DNA of 64,000 bases from Planoprotostelium fungivorum (lineage: Eukaryota > Evosea > Variosea > Cavosteliida > Cavosteliaceae): positions 269,207 through 333,206 of the forward strand of contig MDYQ01000021.1 in NCBI GenBank assembly GCA_003024175.1. Reading direction: 5' to 3'. Shown here one piece after another: positions 50,801-63,100 of the stretch. The notes beneath the pieces are model-generated. The model worked only from the letters and a program-made list of their open reading frames with translations. It had not been told where the DNA came from and did not search any database. How positions within the stretch are numbered: the first letter of the stretch is position 1; every line of letters starts with the position of its first letter. The position numbers and the translations under genes were made by a program.

Positions 50801-53191
50801 CGGGGTTATCAATGACGGAGATTCCGATGAAATTCGGGTGACTTCCGTATTTGTACATGTAGGATTCGAGTGAATGGGTCATACAGTAGATGTTGGATTC
50901 GTAAGGGCTGAAGTAGTACGCTCCGATATTGGGAGAAGAAGCTCCTTCTCCTGCGTTCTGACCACCAGGTGCAGCGTGCATGTCGAGGATGATGCCCAAG
51001 TCCCATTTCTCGGCCCAGCGGAAAGCCAGATCGAGATAGTGGAGAGATCCTTGAGAGAAAGTGGAAGGATTGACTCCGGGGCATCCACCCATACCACCAC
51101 CCTGGAGAATCGTTGGGACATTACGTACCGTACGCTGCGTGACTCACATTGGAATCGAAGATGTTCCACCATCCGAGAGGGATTCGAACGGAATTGAGAC
51201 CGAGCATGGCCATCTTCTCAAAGTCCGACTCGTCTACAAATTGGGCCCAATGTCTCTGGAAAACTCCGTCGGCCTTATTACCCAGGCATTTCTGCAGGAG
51301 CCAGGTTCCGGGGGCAGCTGAGGGGGTGCAGTTGTTTTCGGTCCATAATTCGGGGGTGAGGGTGGAATCTACAACGAACCAACCGTAGAGGGAGGAGGCT
51401 CGGACGGGAACGGAATAATTCTTGACGGATTGTAGACGCTGAGAAGAGCAGGAGGCTTCAGGTACGTACTGTAGGGTGGCAGATGTTGTTGGTACAGGGG
51501 TTGATGTTGGTGTTCTGTGCATGTCAATGGAAGAATCAAATCGAGAGACGAGATGAAATGACTTACACAGAAGACCATGGCGAGGTGTAGATGCTCGAGA
51601 TGGCGAATGGGTCGTCGCTGATGACGCACGAGGGTAGTCCGGTAGCATTCGATTGGAACCATCCCTGTCTGTAGCCCTCGGACATAGACCACGCAGATCC
51701 AGCTGCCTTCCAACTCCAGTATGTCCATCCTCCCTTGGCTTGTGTCCATGCCTGCTCTCGTCAGTCCATCTACAACGAGCCGCGTGAAGACGGGTCACAC
51801 CTGCAGTTGAGCGTTGGCGAGCTGCCATTCCTTACCAGCAGAGACACCGCAGAGAGACCACTCTCCGATCATGAGGGGCTTGGGATTCACCTGTGACGTC
51901 AGTGCCAATCTACAATGAGCCAATCACCTTGTTGTAGTCGGTGACGAACTTGGCCTTGACGTCGTAGACGTTCTGGATCTTCTCGTCATCCGTGCCTCCC
52001 ACTCCACCCTGTATGACGTCATCACACGTCACACCAATTTCAACTCACAAAGCATTGGTAAGAGTGGAGGTCCATATATACATATTTGTACTGGTTGGTA
52101 TCGCTCATGAAATTGGGCCAAGGGTCCTCTCCACCGGTCTGAATGGGTATAGTCATGGGACTGATCACCACGAGACAAGTGCTGCAATACTTTCGAATCA
52201 CACCGTAGGTGAGTTGGTAGTATCTACAACGCGTCGGTCGAGATCGCCACACTTGAATCGTTCTCACTGTTCGATGTAATTCAGCTGGTTGCCGTAGTCT
52301 GAAGGAGAGAGATTGGGACATCCAGGCTCGTTCAGAATCGCAAAGCCGAGGAAAGCTGGCTGGTTGGAGTAGCGAGAGGTGTAAGCCTCCACAGAGTCCT
52401 TCGCCTGAAATAGATTCGACAGGTATCGGGTGAGATCGCACGCGTTGGCGTAAGGAGGGGCACTGTGAGGCTGAAGGGAGGTTAAATTTGACACGCTCAA
52501 TTCGACTGACCTGGGCGTTCTGAGACCCAGGTGCGGCGTGGAGGTCCAATAAGATGGAGATTCCATATTGAGCTCCCCACTGGAAAGCCAAGTCGATGTA
52601 TTTGAGGGCTCCAGGGGCGTAATTGTTGGGATTTACGCTTAAACCAGCACTCGCGGCACCACCCTGAGATGTAAATCAGAGCGTGTTCATTTCAAGGCGG
52701 ACTTCGAGTCTTTACCTTTGTGTCGTAGATCTGCCACCTGAGTGAGAGTCAGCCATTGAGAGATCGGATGTTGGAATGATTTGAGATGGACTCACCAACC
52801 GATGGGAAGTCTGACCGTATTGATGCCCTGGGCGGCCATAGTGGCGAAGTCGGTCTCATTGATCCAAGTCGACCAATGCTGTTCCAGTGTCTGGTTCATC
52901 TTCTATTCATAGCCTTTAGAATTGTGAATTTCGTGGCGAAGAGCTCACCCCGGGCGTTTGGTCGAGACAGCGCTCGAGAAGATACTGTCCTTGAGCTACG
53001 GAGGGGTCACAGTTGTTGTCAGTCCACAGGTGTGGCACCATGTAGTATTCTGCGACGAACCACGACCCGAGATTAACACCACGCATGGGGGTGACTAAGT
53101 TCTTTACATCGCTCAGTCTCTGCTGAAGACACGTCTGGTTCAGCTGAGCTGCAACCAGAGCCAGAAGCGAGAGGAAGAGGGCACCTCTCAT
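44866..53191 (-). CDS. Receptor kinase with two GH5 glucanase modules, LRRs, membrane span and TKL kinase (paralogue B)
   Basis: Inverted, convergent paralogue of the + strand receptor, with the same domain order. Signal peptide MRGALFLSLLALVAAQLNQT. GH5 module 1 (about 53100-51480) starts [20 protein letters not shown] and has NEP (FAILNEPGCPN) and GEWS ([11 protein letters not shown]). GH5 module 2 (about 51430-50230) has IDNP and FIDGWGGCGV in place of the two catalytic motifs. LRRs span about 50170-46880 with an N-terminal CPDCNALTDLY cap. The membrane span is VIIGVSIGGTLLVLILIGAI (about 46440-46520). Kinase (about 46270-45000): AFGIVFKG-type loop, [14 protein letters not shown] and [13 protein letters not shown]. 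The tail differs from paralogue A and ends EQEVSQYAPIG. The kinase exons and introns are almost identical to A, whereas LRRs are clearly diverged. Confidence 0.87.
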
Positions 53192-54168
53192 CTTTTGAAG
53201 AAATTATTTAATGGTTAGCGCCGTTGGTGGTCTCCTGACGTGACGAGCCACGCCATCGAGCGAGCCGTCATAGCTCCCGCGCATGCGAAAGCCCCTGAAC
53301 ATATTTGAGCGCTCTAAGGTGTATGAGATATTGCTATATGGCATATGTTTATGGACGACTTAAACGCTTAAGGGCGGAACTGTCGAGGAAATGTGGATCT
53401 TGTTCCCTTGAACTACAGATGAAAGATGAGATGGCATTCAACTTACATCACACTGCACGTGCTTTATAGAATGACGAGCGAGTGGTTGAAGACACTGTGC
53501 TGTGGGTGGTCCTTCAGTCTTGTCGTCCTCGAAATCCTCCCACAGATGCGCTGTATAGGGCGGCGTTGTGAATAAGAATGCGAGACCATCACCGTGGTGA
53601 TAAGCAGGGTGCGTGGGTTGATCAGGAACCGTCGGTTGTTATCAAGAAAGGTATTTCAGTTCTGTCTACTATTCGTTTTGGAGGAGAAGTTTGATGTTGT
53701 GGCACAGAGGCGATACTCTTGTCCAAACTGCGACATGTACCCACAAGAAGGGCAAATGGGCCACTCATGGGCACGTCCATGGACGTGCCCATGATAGATA
53801 TCATATCTCTTGTCGTCTTCTCCTTGTCACCGTATTCTATCGTCACAAAATCTCAAACTGTCGACTACTCTTCTCTATCGAAGGTAGGTCAGTCGTCAGA
53901 ATCCACTCAGTGTATCGCGGAAAAATCCACAATTTACCATTTTAATTGATACTCAGTGATAGGGAAAGCTGACGAACTTTTCCCGAGATACAACACAGGC
54001 TGACTCCCACAAGCAGATGAACTCGACCTCAAGAGACCAGTTGCTTCATGAATCGTGAAAGGCCCAACTGTTTCCGGCTTCTTTTTGTCAAATAATGATG
54101 CATCAAAATCGAATCTCAGCTACAACGAGAATACCTTTTATCCGCGCATTACGGAGGCGACGAATGAG
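53192..54168. other. Intergenic region between receptor kinase B and the Csf1-like gene
   Basis: 977 bp between divergent starts, expected to hold both promoters. Short overlapping frames near 53594-53949 on both strands have no recognisable family. A 30-bp perfect palindrome lies at 53765-53794 (separate entry). A 5' exon of the Csf1-like gene could also lie here. Confidence 0.4.
53765..53794. repeat. Perfect 30-bp palindrome without spacer
   Basis: Each arm is 15 bases (TCATGGGCACGTCCA on the left, its exact complement on the right, centred on CCATGG). The match is perfect and stops at both ends. It is unrelated to the ATCTACAACG intron element. Confidence 0.95.
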
Positions 54169-57100
54169 ATGAGCGATAATGGGATTGCCTTAGTCCGACA
54201 GCAGCCGGTGTTCATGTTTGCTGTAGCATGTGTCCTCCTCGCACTCATTGTCGTCTACATCGTCTTTTATTCATCCATCACAATCGGTCTATTGGTCACC
54301 CGAGTGGTAGCTCTATTTTCACCGGAGGGAACGTACATAAAAATTGGTGAGGGACATCAAATGGAATACCGTGATGATGACAACTTTTATGTAGGTGCTC
54401 TGAGCATCAACATTTTCAGTGGGAGGATTTCCTTCGGAGACGTAAAATTTGCCACGAAAGACTATGAGATTCGTGTTATCGATTGTGTGGTGATGGTCAA
54501 ATGGTGGCTGACAGGGAAGAGACCGAAATCACAGCACGCCAACCCTGGTAAATGATCCATTCCATCACATCATCGTTTATCAATCAAATCGATCGGCATT
54601 GGCAAGGACAGCGTGATTGACTGAACTCAGCCGAGAGTCGCATGTTCATACAGATTTATGGATTGGAATATCTAGTCTATAACAACAGCTCCAAATACGA
54701 TCACATTCGAGAACTTCTGAGAAAGAGACAAGAGAATCCAACTGCGGTAGAAGACGATGTCATCCTGCAACAACTTTTACCTTCAGTCGATGCATATCAA
54801 ACCTCCTTCTATTATCAAATCTTCCCCACAACCAAGATACAGGTGTGATCCCCTCCTATTCACCCCCTTTTCCCGCCAACGTTTTCGACGTAAACTCCTC
54901 GTATTCACCCACGAAATTTCAGATACGCAAGGGTTGCGCCTACATCGGTAACCCTTACCTCCCCTGCATGGTGGTACTCACACTACAACGAGCCACAATC
55001 ATCCACTCGATCGGACCCGCCACCTTTGTAGAAGACGATTATTATCAATCCCTCTACGAAATCGACTGCAAGAGAGTCGTGGGCTTCATCGCTTCAAATC
55101 CAGACTACAACGGACAAGAACTGAAAGTAGAGAGGACCGTCAAGATCCGAGAAGAGTGAGATCCCACTACAACCCGCCACTCCTGACCCACCCCAGCGTC
55201 GTACAGTACGCCTTCGAAGCCTTCCGAACCTTCTACCAGGATTTACGTCTGGCCATGATCAACCCCGACGAGCAGTTTGCCGATTCTTCCTACATACCCC
55301 GACGCACACGAGACGATCAAGAGTGGCACGGTCTCGGTCGCTATCGAAACACGAAGGGGGATCATCAGGCCTACCACCACTTTGCCATCTTCCCTACAGT
55401 ACACGTCACCTTCATCTCCGACGTGGCAGGGCCCATTCAGAGTGCCCGCTATCGCTTCAATCCCAATACGAGTCCCAAATATCACGTCATACTGTCTTGT
55501 GGTGAATCGAGGAAGAAGGGAATCGATTCAGGAGACGAACCAACTCTGTATTACGGACCTTGGATCAATCGACACCGCGGGATCATTCAGGGATTTTTCT
55601 TCCCGCCAGATTATCAGAACGCCGCACAGCCGGACCTCTCCCAGGGGAAACCTCGACCTTACGCCTTCCTGGAAATCGACTTGAAATTTCCAGAGGGTCT
55701 CAAAGTCGTCCTACCCTTTCAGTCCATGGAGGCGGGAAATGTCACGGAGAACTACAATTTCACGATGACGTGTCAGGAGGCCACGATCCACTACAAGCAG
55801 CCACAATTTCGTTTCGGTAACGAGAAGGACTACCAGAGCAAGATCGACATCGTCACGACGAGTTGTGAGATGACGAGTGATCTCATGGACTTTGAGAAAC
55901 CTTTCCTGGTGGCCAACCACTTCCAGGTGAAATTTCAGTCGAACCGAAACGAGACGTCTCGTCGACGTCGACATGAAATTTCGCTCAAATGTCGCAGATG
56001 GGGTGTGCACTACAACACTCTACTACGTGGAACGGAACGGTGGATTGGAGGTTCAGCCTCGATTTCGATGGCATCCGTCTCTTCATCGTCAACCGTTACT
56101 TCTCTCTCTTCAAATTTTTATCACAAGATTGGACGGCGGGAAATGTACCTCCCGACTTGGCCTACTTCATTCCCATACGTTACTTCTTTGACATCCGTTT
56201 TGGAAAGTTCGAACTCCTCTTCAACGTGAACGAGAGGAACCTGACGACCGAGCTGAACGATCTGGAGTCGAACGGTGAGATTTCCCGCCGAAATCGGATT
56301 TTGAATTTCGAACAGCGCATTACATATTGGGAGGAACTGGGCTGAAGGCGACGGTCTTGTTACCGTTTGAGAGGTACAGATCACTGAGAACCGACATCTC
56401 GTTCGACATTCGGGCCACAAACGTCCGGGCCAGATTGAGACTCCCCCAGGGGAACTCCGTCCACAAGCACTACCACGGTGAGTCCCAAATCGATCTCCCG
56501 CCGTTGACCCATCCAGTCCCCCCACCCCCTCCATCTACAACCCTCGATTGGACGCCCACTCAGGGTATCGATTTCATTACCACGGAAACGCTGTCCTTCA
56601 ACGGCACTTACTCTTATTCGACACAAAAGATCGGCAACGTGATGGATTCTCTCAAGTTGTACGTATCGACCGGGATATCTAGCATCTGTCTCCATGGTTT
56701 CTTCATCCCTTACCTCTTGTTTCTCAAGGACAATTATTTCGGACAATGTACGGCACTGAGAGGTGTGGGAAGGAAGGTAACCAGGGCGACATCGGGAGAG
56801 AGTTCGGTGAAAATCGACATCAAATCTCCGGAGATCATGCTGTTATCACCCGGTGCGTATACGTACATTACGTCGGTACGTACGATTGATGACGTCGTAG
56901 ATGTGATGCGATCACCGGACTTGGCTCAGTCGAGAGCCGAGGCACCGCAATCAGAGAACAACGAATTCGAAGTTTATCTCTGTTACGAGTTGCAAGAGTG
57001 TACGATGGTCCTGCCCACCGAATTGTACAATCGAGATCGATGTGAATCGATCCAATTGTCCGCGTGCGTAATCGAGTTACGTAACGTTCCCAAATTCATG

Positions 57101-60100
57101 GGTGAGTGATCACATAGAGAAATTTCGCTGAGATCTATAGATCTATTCGTGAAGATGGAGATGATGTACCTGAAGAATGAGACTCCCATGGGCCCCATCT
57201 TTACAAAGTACGCACAGCGTAACCCACTCAACGTAGATGGAATCACATTACGCATGCACTCCATGTACGGTCCCATGCCCACGAAGAATACGTACAGTAC
57301 GCATTTTGACATCATTATCGGAGACATCATCGGTCACGCCACGTATGATCACCTCATGAATTTATGTGAGTTTTCCACGAGATCTCTGTGACTTCTCTGA
57401 TATTCAACAGCCTCGTGGGCATCCAATTTCGGATATCAGAAATCGAATGCAGACGACAGAGTCATAGAAAAGTTACCTCCACAATTTGATCCGTGTCTCG
57501 ATATCACCGACGTAACCATACGTAAAGTCATCGTCTCTATATGGGTAACCTCTGCCCACGAAATTTCACTGACATCTCACAGAACGAAACGAGCGTGTCG
57601 GAGATACGCTTGGAAAACGGTCTCGTCTACAACTCGACCGCTCTCGCCTGTGAATCTCACGATCAGAAATCAAATGTAGAGATCCCCTCTTTCCTCTTCC
57701 AGCAACTCATGACTCGAAATCCTCAATCGGGCAGTGACAGACAGTGGTACCAGATCGCACGTGTCGACACGTCGGTCCACATGTCGACCACGGAAAAAAA
57801 GTCGGACGGCTCCATGGTCAAACAGTTGGAATTTCTCGTCACGGAAGATGCGAACGAGAGGAGATTGGGATTCCTGTGGGAGGATGGGGAGCCCGGTACG
57901 TACGCGTAACGTAACATGTCCCTGATGTTCCCAGAACCCGATATCATCTCCACCGATGACACACTTACGGATTCCAAGGAAGAAGATCCTCCTTCAGAAG
58001 AAGAGGTTCCAGCCTCCCCTGAACCTAGATCCGCTCGTGTCAGTCGACAGAACAGTAGTCGACATTCCTTACGATCAGCCCTCACAAACAGCGACAACAC
58101 CCTCTTCACGGCGAACGACCTCACTGACGATTCCGCCTACGCGACCGCCGACGAAGACAACAACAGCACGGACGAGGACATGGACATCGACGACAACTTT
58201 AGAGCGTCGGACGCTTACTCCTTCTTACAACCCAAGGCCAGGGAGGGAGATCAAGACCCCCGATCGATACTGCAGGAGATGCTGCGGGCTTATGTCATCG
58301 GTAGTGATATGAAGAATCCGATGGCAGGGCCCATCTTTCGTGATTCAAAGAGAGTCTTCTTCGAGGAGGAAAACGAAAAGGTGGAGCAGAAGAGTTCCTT
58401 CTTGGACATCACGGGGAAGCCCAGGCCCATTCTGAATGGGAAGAAGATGAGAACGGAAGAGAAGAGGGGAGCGTGGAAGGTGACGTGGCGTGACGTCATC
58501 GGGAGAGCTGACGCGTTGTAGATCAAGGAGAACGAGAAGGGGACGGACAAGAAGTGTGTCGTCGTGGACGTGACGAGGACTCTGGATGTCTTGATCACTC
58601 CTTACTTTTTAACGTCTCTCACCTCCATCGTACAAGTCGTCACGAAAAAGGTGAGCACCATCTACAACGCTGTAGATCGCTCAATCTCCCAGTCACCCAC
58701 GTTTTCCGCCGCCCTCGACGGTCTACAACGTGCATCCGCGAATTACGTTCAGAATCTACACACGACACCTTATTCATCGAGCGACATCTGTGTTTCAATT
58801 TCCGACATCCAATTGAGCATGGTCAACGGATGTGGTAGACCACACTGGGTCAACCAATTCGAGGTAGAGCGAGAAGTGTCAGAGTGACATCTGACACGTG
58901 ACAGACACCCGCTCCATTGTCCGAATCCGTTAAGACTGTCGTGTCCATCCGTGATGTCATCGCAGTTTACCACGGGAAGTACGCTTACGCATCTTCCCTT
59001 CTCATGAACCCACGCGATCGTGCCGCAGCTACCAGCAACAGCGAGCTCGTGGAGGCTACCGGCAGCCTCAGCGTGTCTAAATTCAGCCTCCAGACTTTCG
59101 ATCTGAAGGATGCCGCCGGATTAGACGTATCCGTTTCCATGGAGAAGCCTCTCATCTCCATGACAGTAGAGGCCGTGGAGGTGGCATCGCAGAGCAGTGA
59201 GTCACGTGACTGTCTCATTCGATTGAGACTGATTCCGGAAAAAGACAGGAAGGGTGACGTGATGAATGGAGGTGGATTGTTGGAAATTCGCAAAGTCCAA
59301 TTGGACATGGATGGAAGGTCCATGCACATGTTCCCACACGTTACGATGCCTTGGATCAAAGGCTGCATGGATCTAACGAAGGTGATGACGTCATCACAGA
59401 ATGTTCCCCGGAAATTCTCTGACATTTCCAGATGGTCGGTGAAGCGTCACAGCGACAGCAGGAGTGGTTCCGATCGGAGGTGACAATCGACGATCTACAA
59501 CGCTCATTTCCCACAGATTCTCCACACGCTATCCAGCACGACGAACCCCGACGTACCTGACACATTGTCCAACAATTTACAATCCCTCCACCTCAGCACC
59601 GAATTGGGTGAAGGGAATCTCACTTATCCATCCTACAAGTCCAGAATACACTGGCGTGACATATCTGTCATCCGTCAGTGCTGTCAGTATAGAAGGGGTG
59701 AAGTCACGGCCGTACAATACGAAGGGAAGGCTCCCAGCGCAGTTCTGATGGACAGCGTGAAGCAGAGCCGAATTCAACCTCTCAGCTCTTGTCTGTCGGG
59801 AAACAGCACCATCTTGTCTACTTTCCAGAGCACAAAGGAGAAGAAGAAGAAGGGAGGTGTCGAATTCGATTGGAGGTTCAAATTGGGAAGCCTCTCTTTC
59901 AATTCAGATTACGTGCACGATATCGCCAGGGTGAGTTTCGACCGTCTACAACGGTCGTATCATTCTATTTTTAGCTCGAGATCGGTGGAGCTGCCATGGA
60001 CGGTCACGCTTACTACCGTGAAGACATCAGGGAGAGGCTGCCCGCCATCACGCTGCCATCGAAGAGTCTGAGAAAAGTCACGGATGACGTCACACCTTCC

Positions 60101-63100
60101 CGCAGCATCAACGCGGTACAAGACGTAATCATCAATTCGAGGCTGACATCCATCTACACTTTTGTATTCCCACAATTCGTCGCTTCACTCACTCGTATCA
60201 TCGAAGTATTTTTAGAACAAGTGGAGATCGGTGAGATTTCACCGGAATTTGGAAGAGCTGACCGTTGTAGATACCCACCCGGATGATGGAGAGGAGAATC
60301 CCGTTGACATTTCGAGCCCACTGTCCGCGGTGGATTCGAAGAATTCGGTGAAATCTACGAACGTGCCCAGCAATCCAAAATCAGTGGACAGCTTAGAGGC
60401 CATCCCCACGAAGAAGATCCTCACGATCGCCACGCAGGTCAGTCTGTGATTTATCGTGACATCATCATGACGTCATCAGGTGGGAATCTCCATTCAGACT
60501 TGGAGATCAGAATTCGGTGGTGGAAACCGCGGAAATCCCGATACGAAGGCCGTTGTAGACGTACAACACATCAACTGGCTCTTCACTCAGACGGCCGGAC
60601 CCAAGGTGACGTCATCACACGTCATCACCCCCTCACCTCTCCAGGTTTCCCAGGGAAATTCCCAGCATCCCACGGTATTATGGAAGTACATCTGGTCCAT
60701 GGACAAGATCTGCACGAAAATTCAATCTCCCCGCCCCGTGTCGAGTCGAAATCGCGAGGAAATTCCGATCATCAGCCTCAACGTGGACCGTGTGGTGGTG
60801 AATCACATTCTATTGCAACCGAAGAAGAGTGCCACTCAACTCCACGATGTCATGCTCATGTGCAGGGACGTCTCCGTCCCCTTCTCTATGTCCAAGATGT
60901 CCATCATCAAACCTTACCTCAACTCTTGGATCTACGTGCGGGAGGTGAGTGACGTCATCGTTCGTCATCGTGACGTCATCAGTTGAGTAAGGGTGTCGCT
61001 GGGGATACCACGGAGAAGAAATCCAACGGTGATCCGTTACACTTGCGCGCCCGTGTGGATATCGAAGACATCTCCATCTCCACCGAGGACAAACTTCCCT
61101 TCCTCTTCCAATACCGAATGGAGCGATTCTCCATGGTCTACGTCCCTCTACAATACGATCGCACCATGGTCGATTATTCCTTCCAGGCCAAATTGAAAGG
61201 ACAGAGGCTGACTGCAACGGGGAAGAAGAATTCGATCGTGGCGCAGGAGTTGAAGACAGAGGTTCCTCTGCCTGACGTTCTGACTCGGCTGATGTTAGAG
61301 GCAGTCAAGGGAGACAGTACCGTACAGATCGTGAAGGGGTGGCTGCAGGTGGGTGTACGAGGTGGTCACGTGACCTGATGACGTCACAGATATCGGAGAT
61401 CAAGAACGGGGTGACGGCTCAGATGCTGTCAGATCTGTTGTTGTTCCACGCGAATCTGACGCAGCAGTATAAGAATCTGGTGGAGAAATGGTTGGCCTAT
61501 GCCAAACAGAAGAAGGACAGTATGAGAGAGAAGAGGAAGAGCATGAGAAATCTACCTCCAGAGAAGAAATCTTTCACGGAGAGGTATGATTCGTTCGACT
61601 TGTCTCGTTGTAGACGGATGATGACGTCAATCCAGGTTCAGCTATGACATCATCGTACAATTCAAGGGGATCGACATTCGAATTATCTCTCCTAATTCTT
61701 TCGTCTGTCTACAAACGGGAGTGCTCGATCTACAAGTGCGAAAGCTTGTCGACATGCTGACACCCAATGTCGACATCATTCTGCGGAACATGGAGGTTTC
61801 CCTGGGGAACAACGAGACGGCCTACGTATCGTTACGTACCAGTATCTCCATACGTAATCATCCCCCTTCCTCCGATCAAGTCGATGCCGCCAACAAATCG
61901 AGCCTCAGGAGAAGTATGAAATTCCCACGAAATCTCCACACTCACCCCTTCAGATACCCTCTTCAACAGCAACTCCATCTTCTACAAGAAGAGAGAGGCC
62001 ATCTTTGAATCGGTTTACGTTCACATCCAATCGACCATCATCACCGTAGAGACCGATGTTATGGATCGATCGGCTGATTTCTGGCTGCACTACGAAAATG
62101 TGTTCAAGAGTCACGCCGCACAGAAGGACGCCCTCAGGCGAACACTCAACAAGAGACAGATGAAGAAGGTGAGACCGTCTTTTCCCGCCAAAATCTTGCA
62201 TTCAAATTTCAAAGGTATTGGAGTCGGTGGAGAGCAGCAGTCAGCCGGTCGTGCATTCTACCGACATCTCTCTGTTCATACGATTCGAACACGCAGCCAT
62301 CGTGGTACCTTACCGATGTCGCTCCCTGGTCAGCCCCGCATTTGTCATCGGTCTACAATCGTTTCAATTGATCGGGAAGACGGAAGGCAGTGACGTCAAA
62401 CTGTCGGACCACAGGAATGTGTACAGCCGCTGCGAGTTCAATAACTTCACCATGAAATTTCTCAACGAACACAAGCGACCACCCCACGTGGGAACGTGGA
62501 GGGTGAAGAAGGACTCGGATCAGTCTCTCTACAACGAGCTCCACCTCTCGAATTTCATGAATTACGCGAACATTTCCCAGGGAAATTGTCTCCTCGCCGC
62601 GAGAGTGTCCAAGATGGCGAGAACGGTGAACGTTGTAGACGGAGATTTCGCTGAAATTTCTCAGGCTACCATATCGATCAACGCACAGTCCAGTGGATTG
62701 ATATTACACTTGGATGAACTCATTCTGACGCACGTCATGTCCCTCTACAACTGTGGCCTGGAGAGTCAAGACAGGTGGATGGACTTTGTGGAGAAGAGGA
62801 TGGAGGGGAAGGTGAGGGGGAACGAATATTTGAGACGATCTACAACGCCGACAGGCACACAAACCGAAAGTGGAGACACCCGAGAAACAGAAACCGATCA
62901 CTCTAGAAGCAAACGTCAACCTCAAGACCACCGATTTTGGAAGGTGATCTTTCATTCTGTTGTATCCGTTTTTCCCGCTCGATTTTTCTCACTCATGCAA
63001 TTAGATGTTCTCTCTACGTGAAGAACAAGAACAACACGGCCAAGCCTTCCGTAGAAACTTTTCCCTTTCCACCCTTCCGTATTTCCATTCATCAGTACCT

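Noticed and set aside
53594-53949. Possible Cys-containing small protein (SCPNCDMYPQEG) near the 30-bp palindrome
   Set aside because: Only one C-x2-C pair is present, the frame lacks a convincing ATG context and overlapping frames are equally open, so there is no way to choose.
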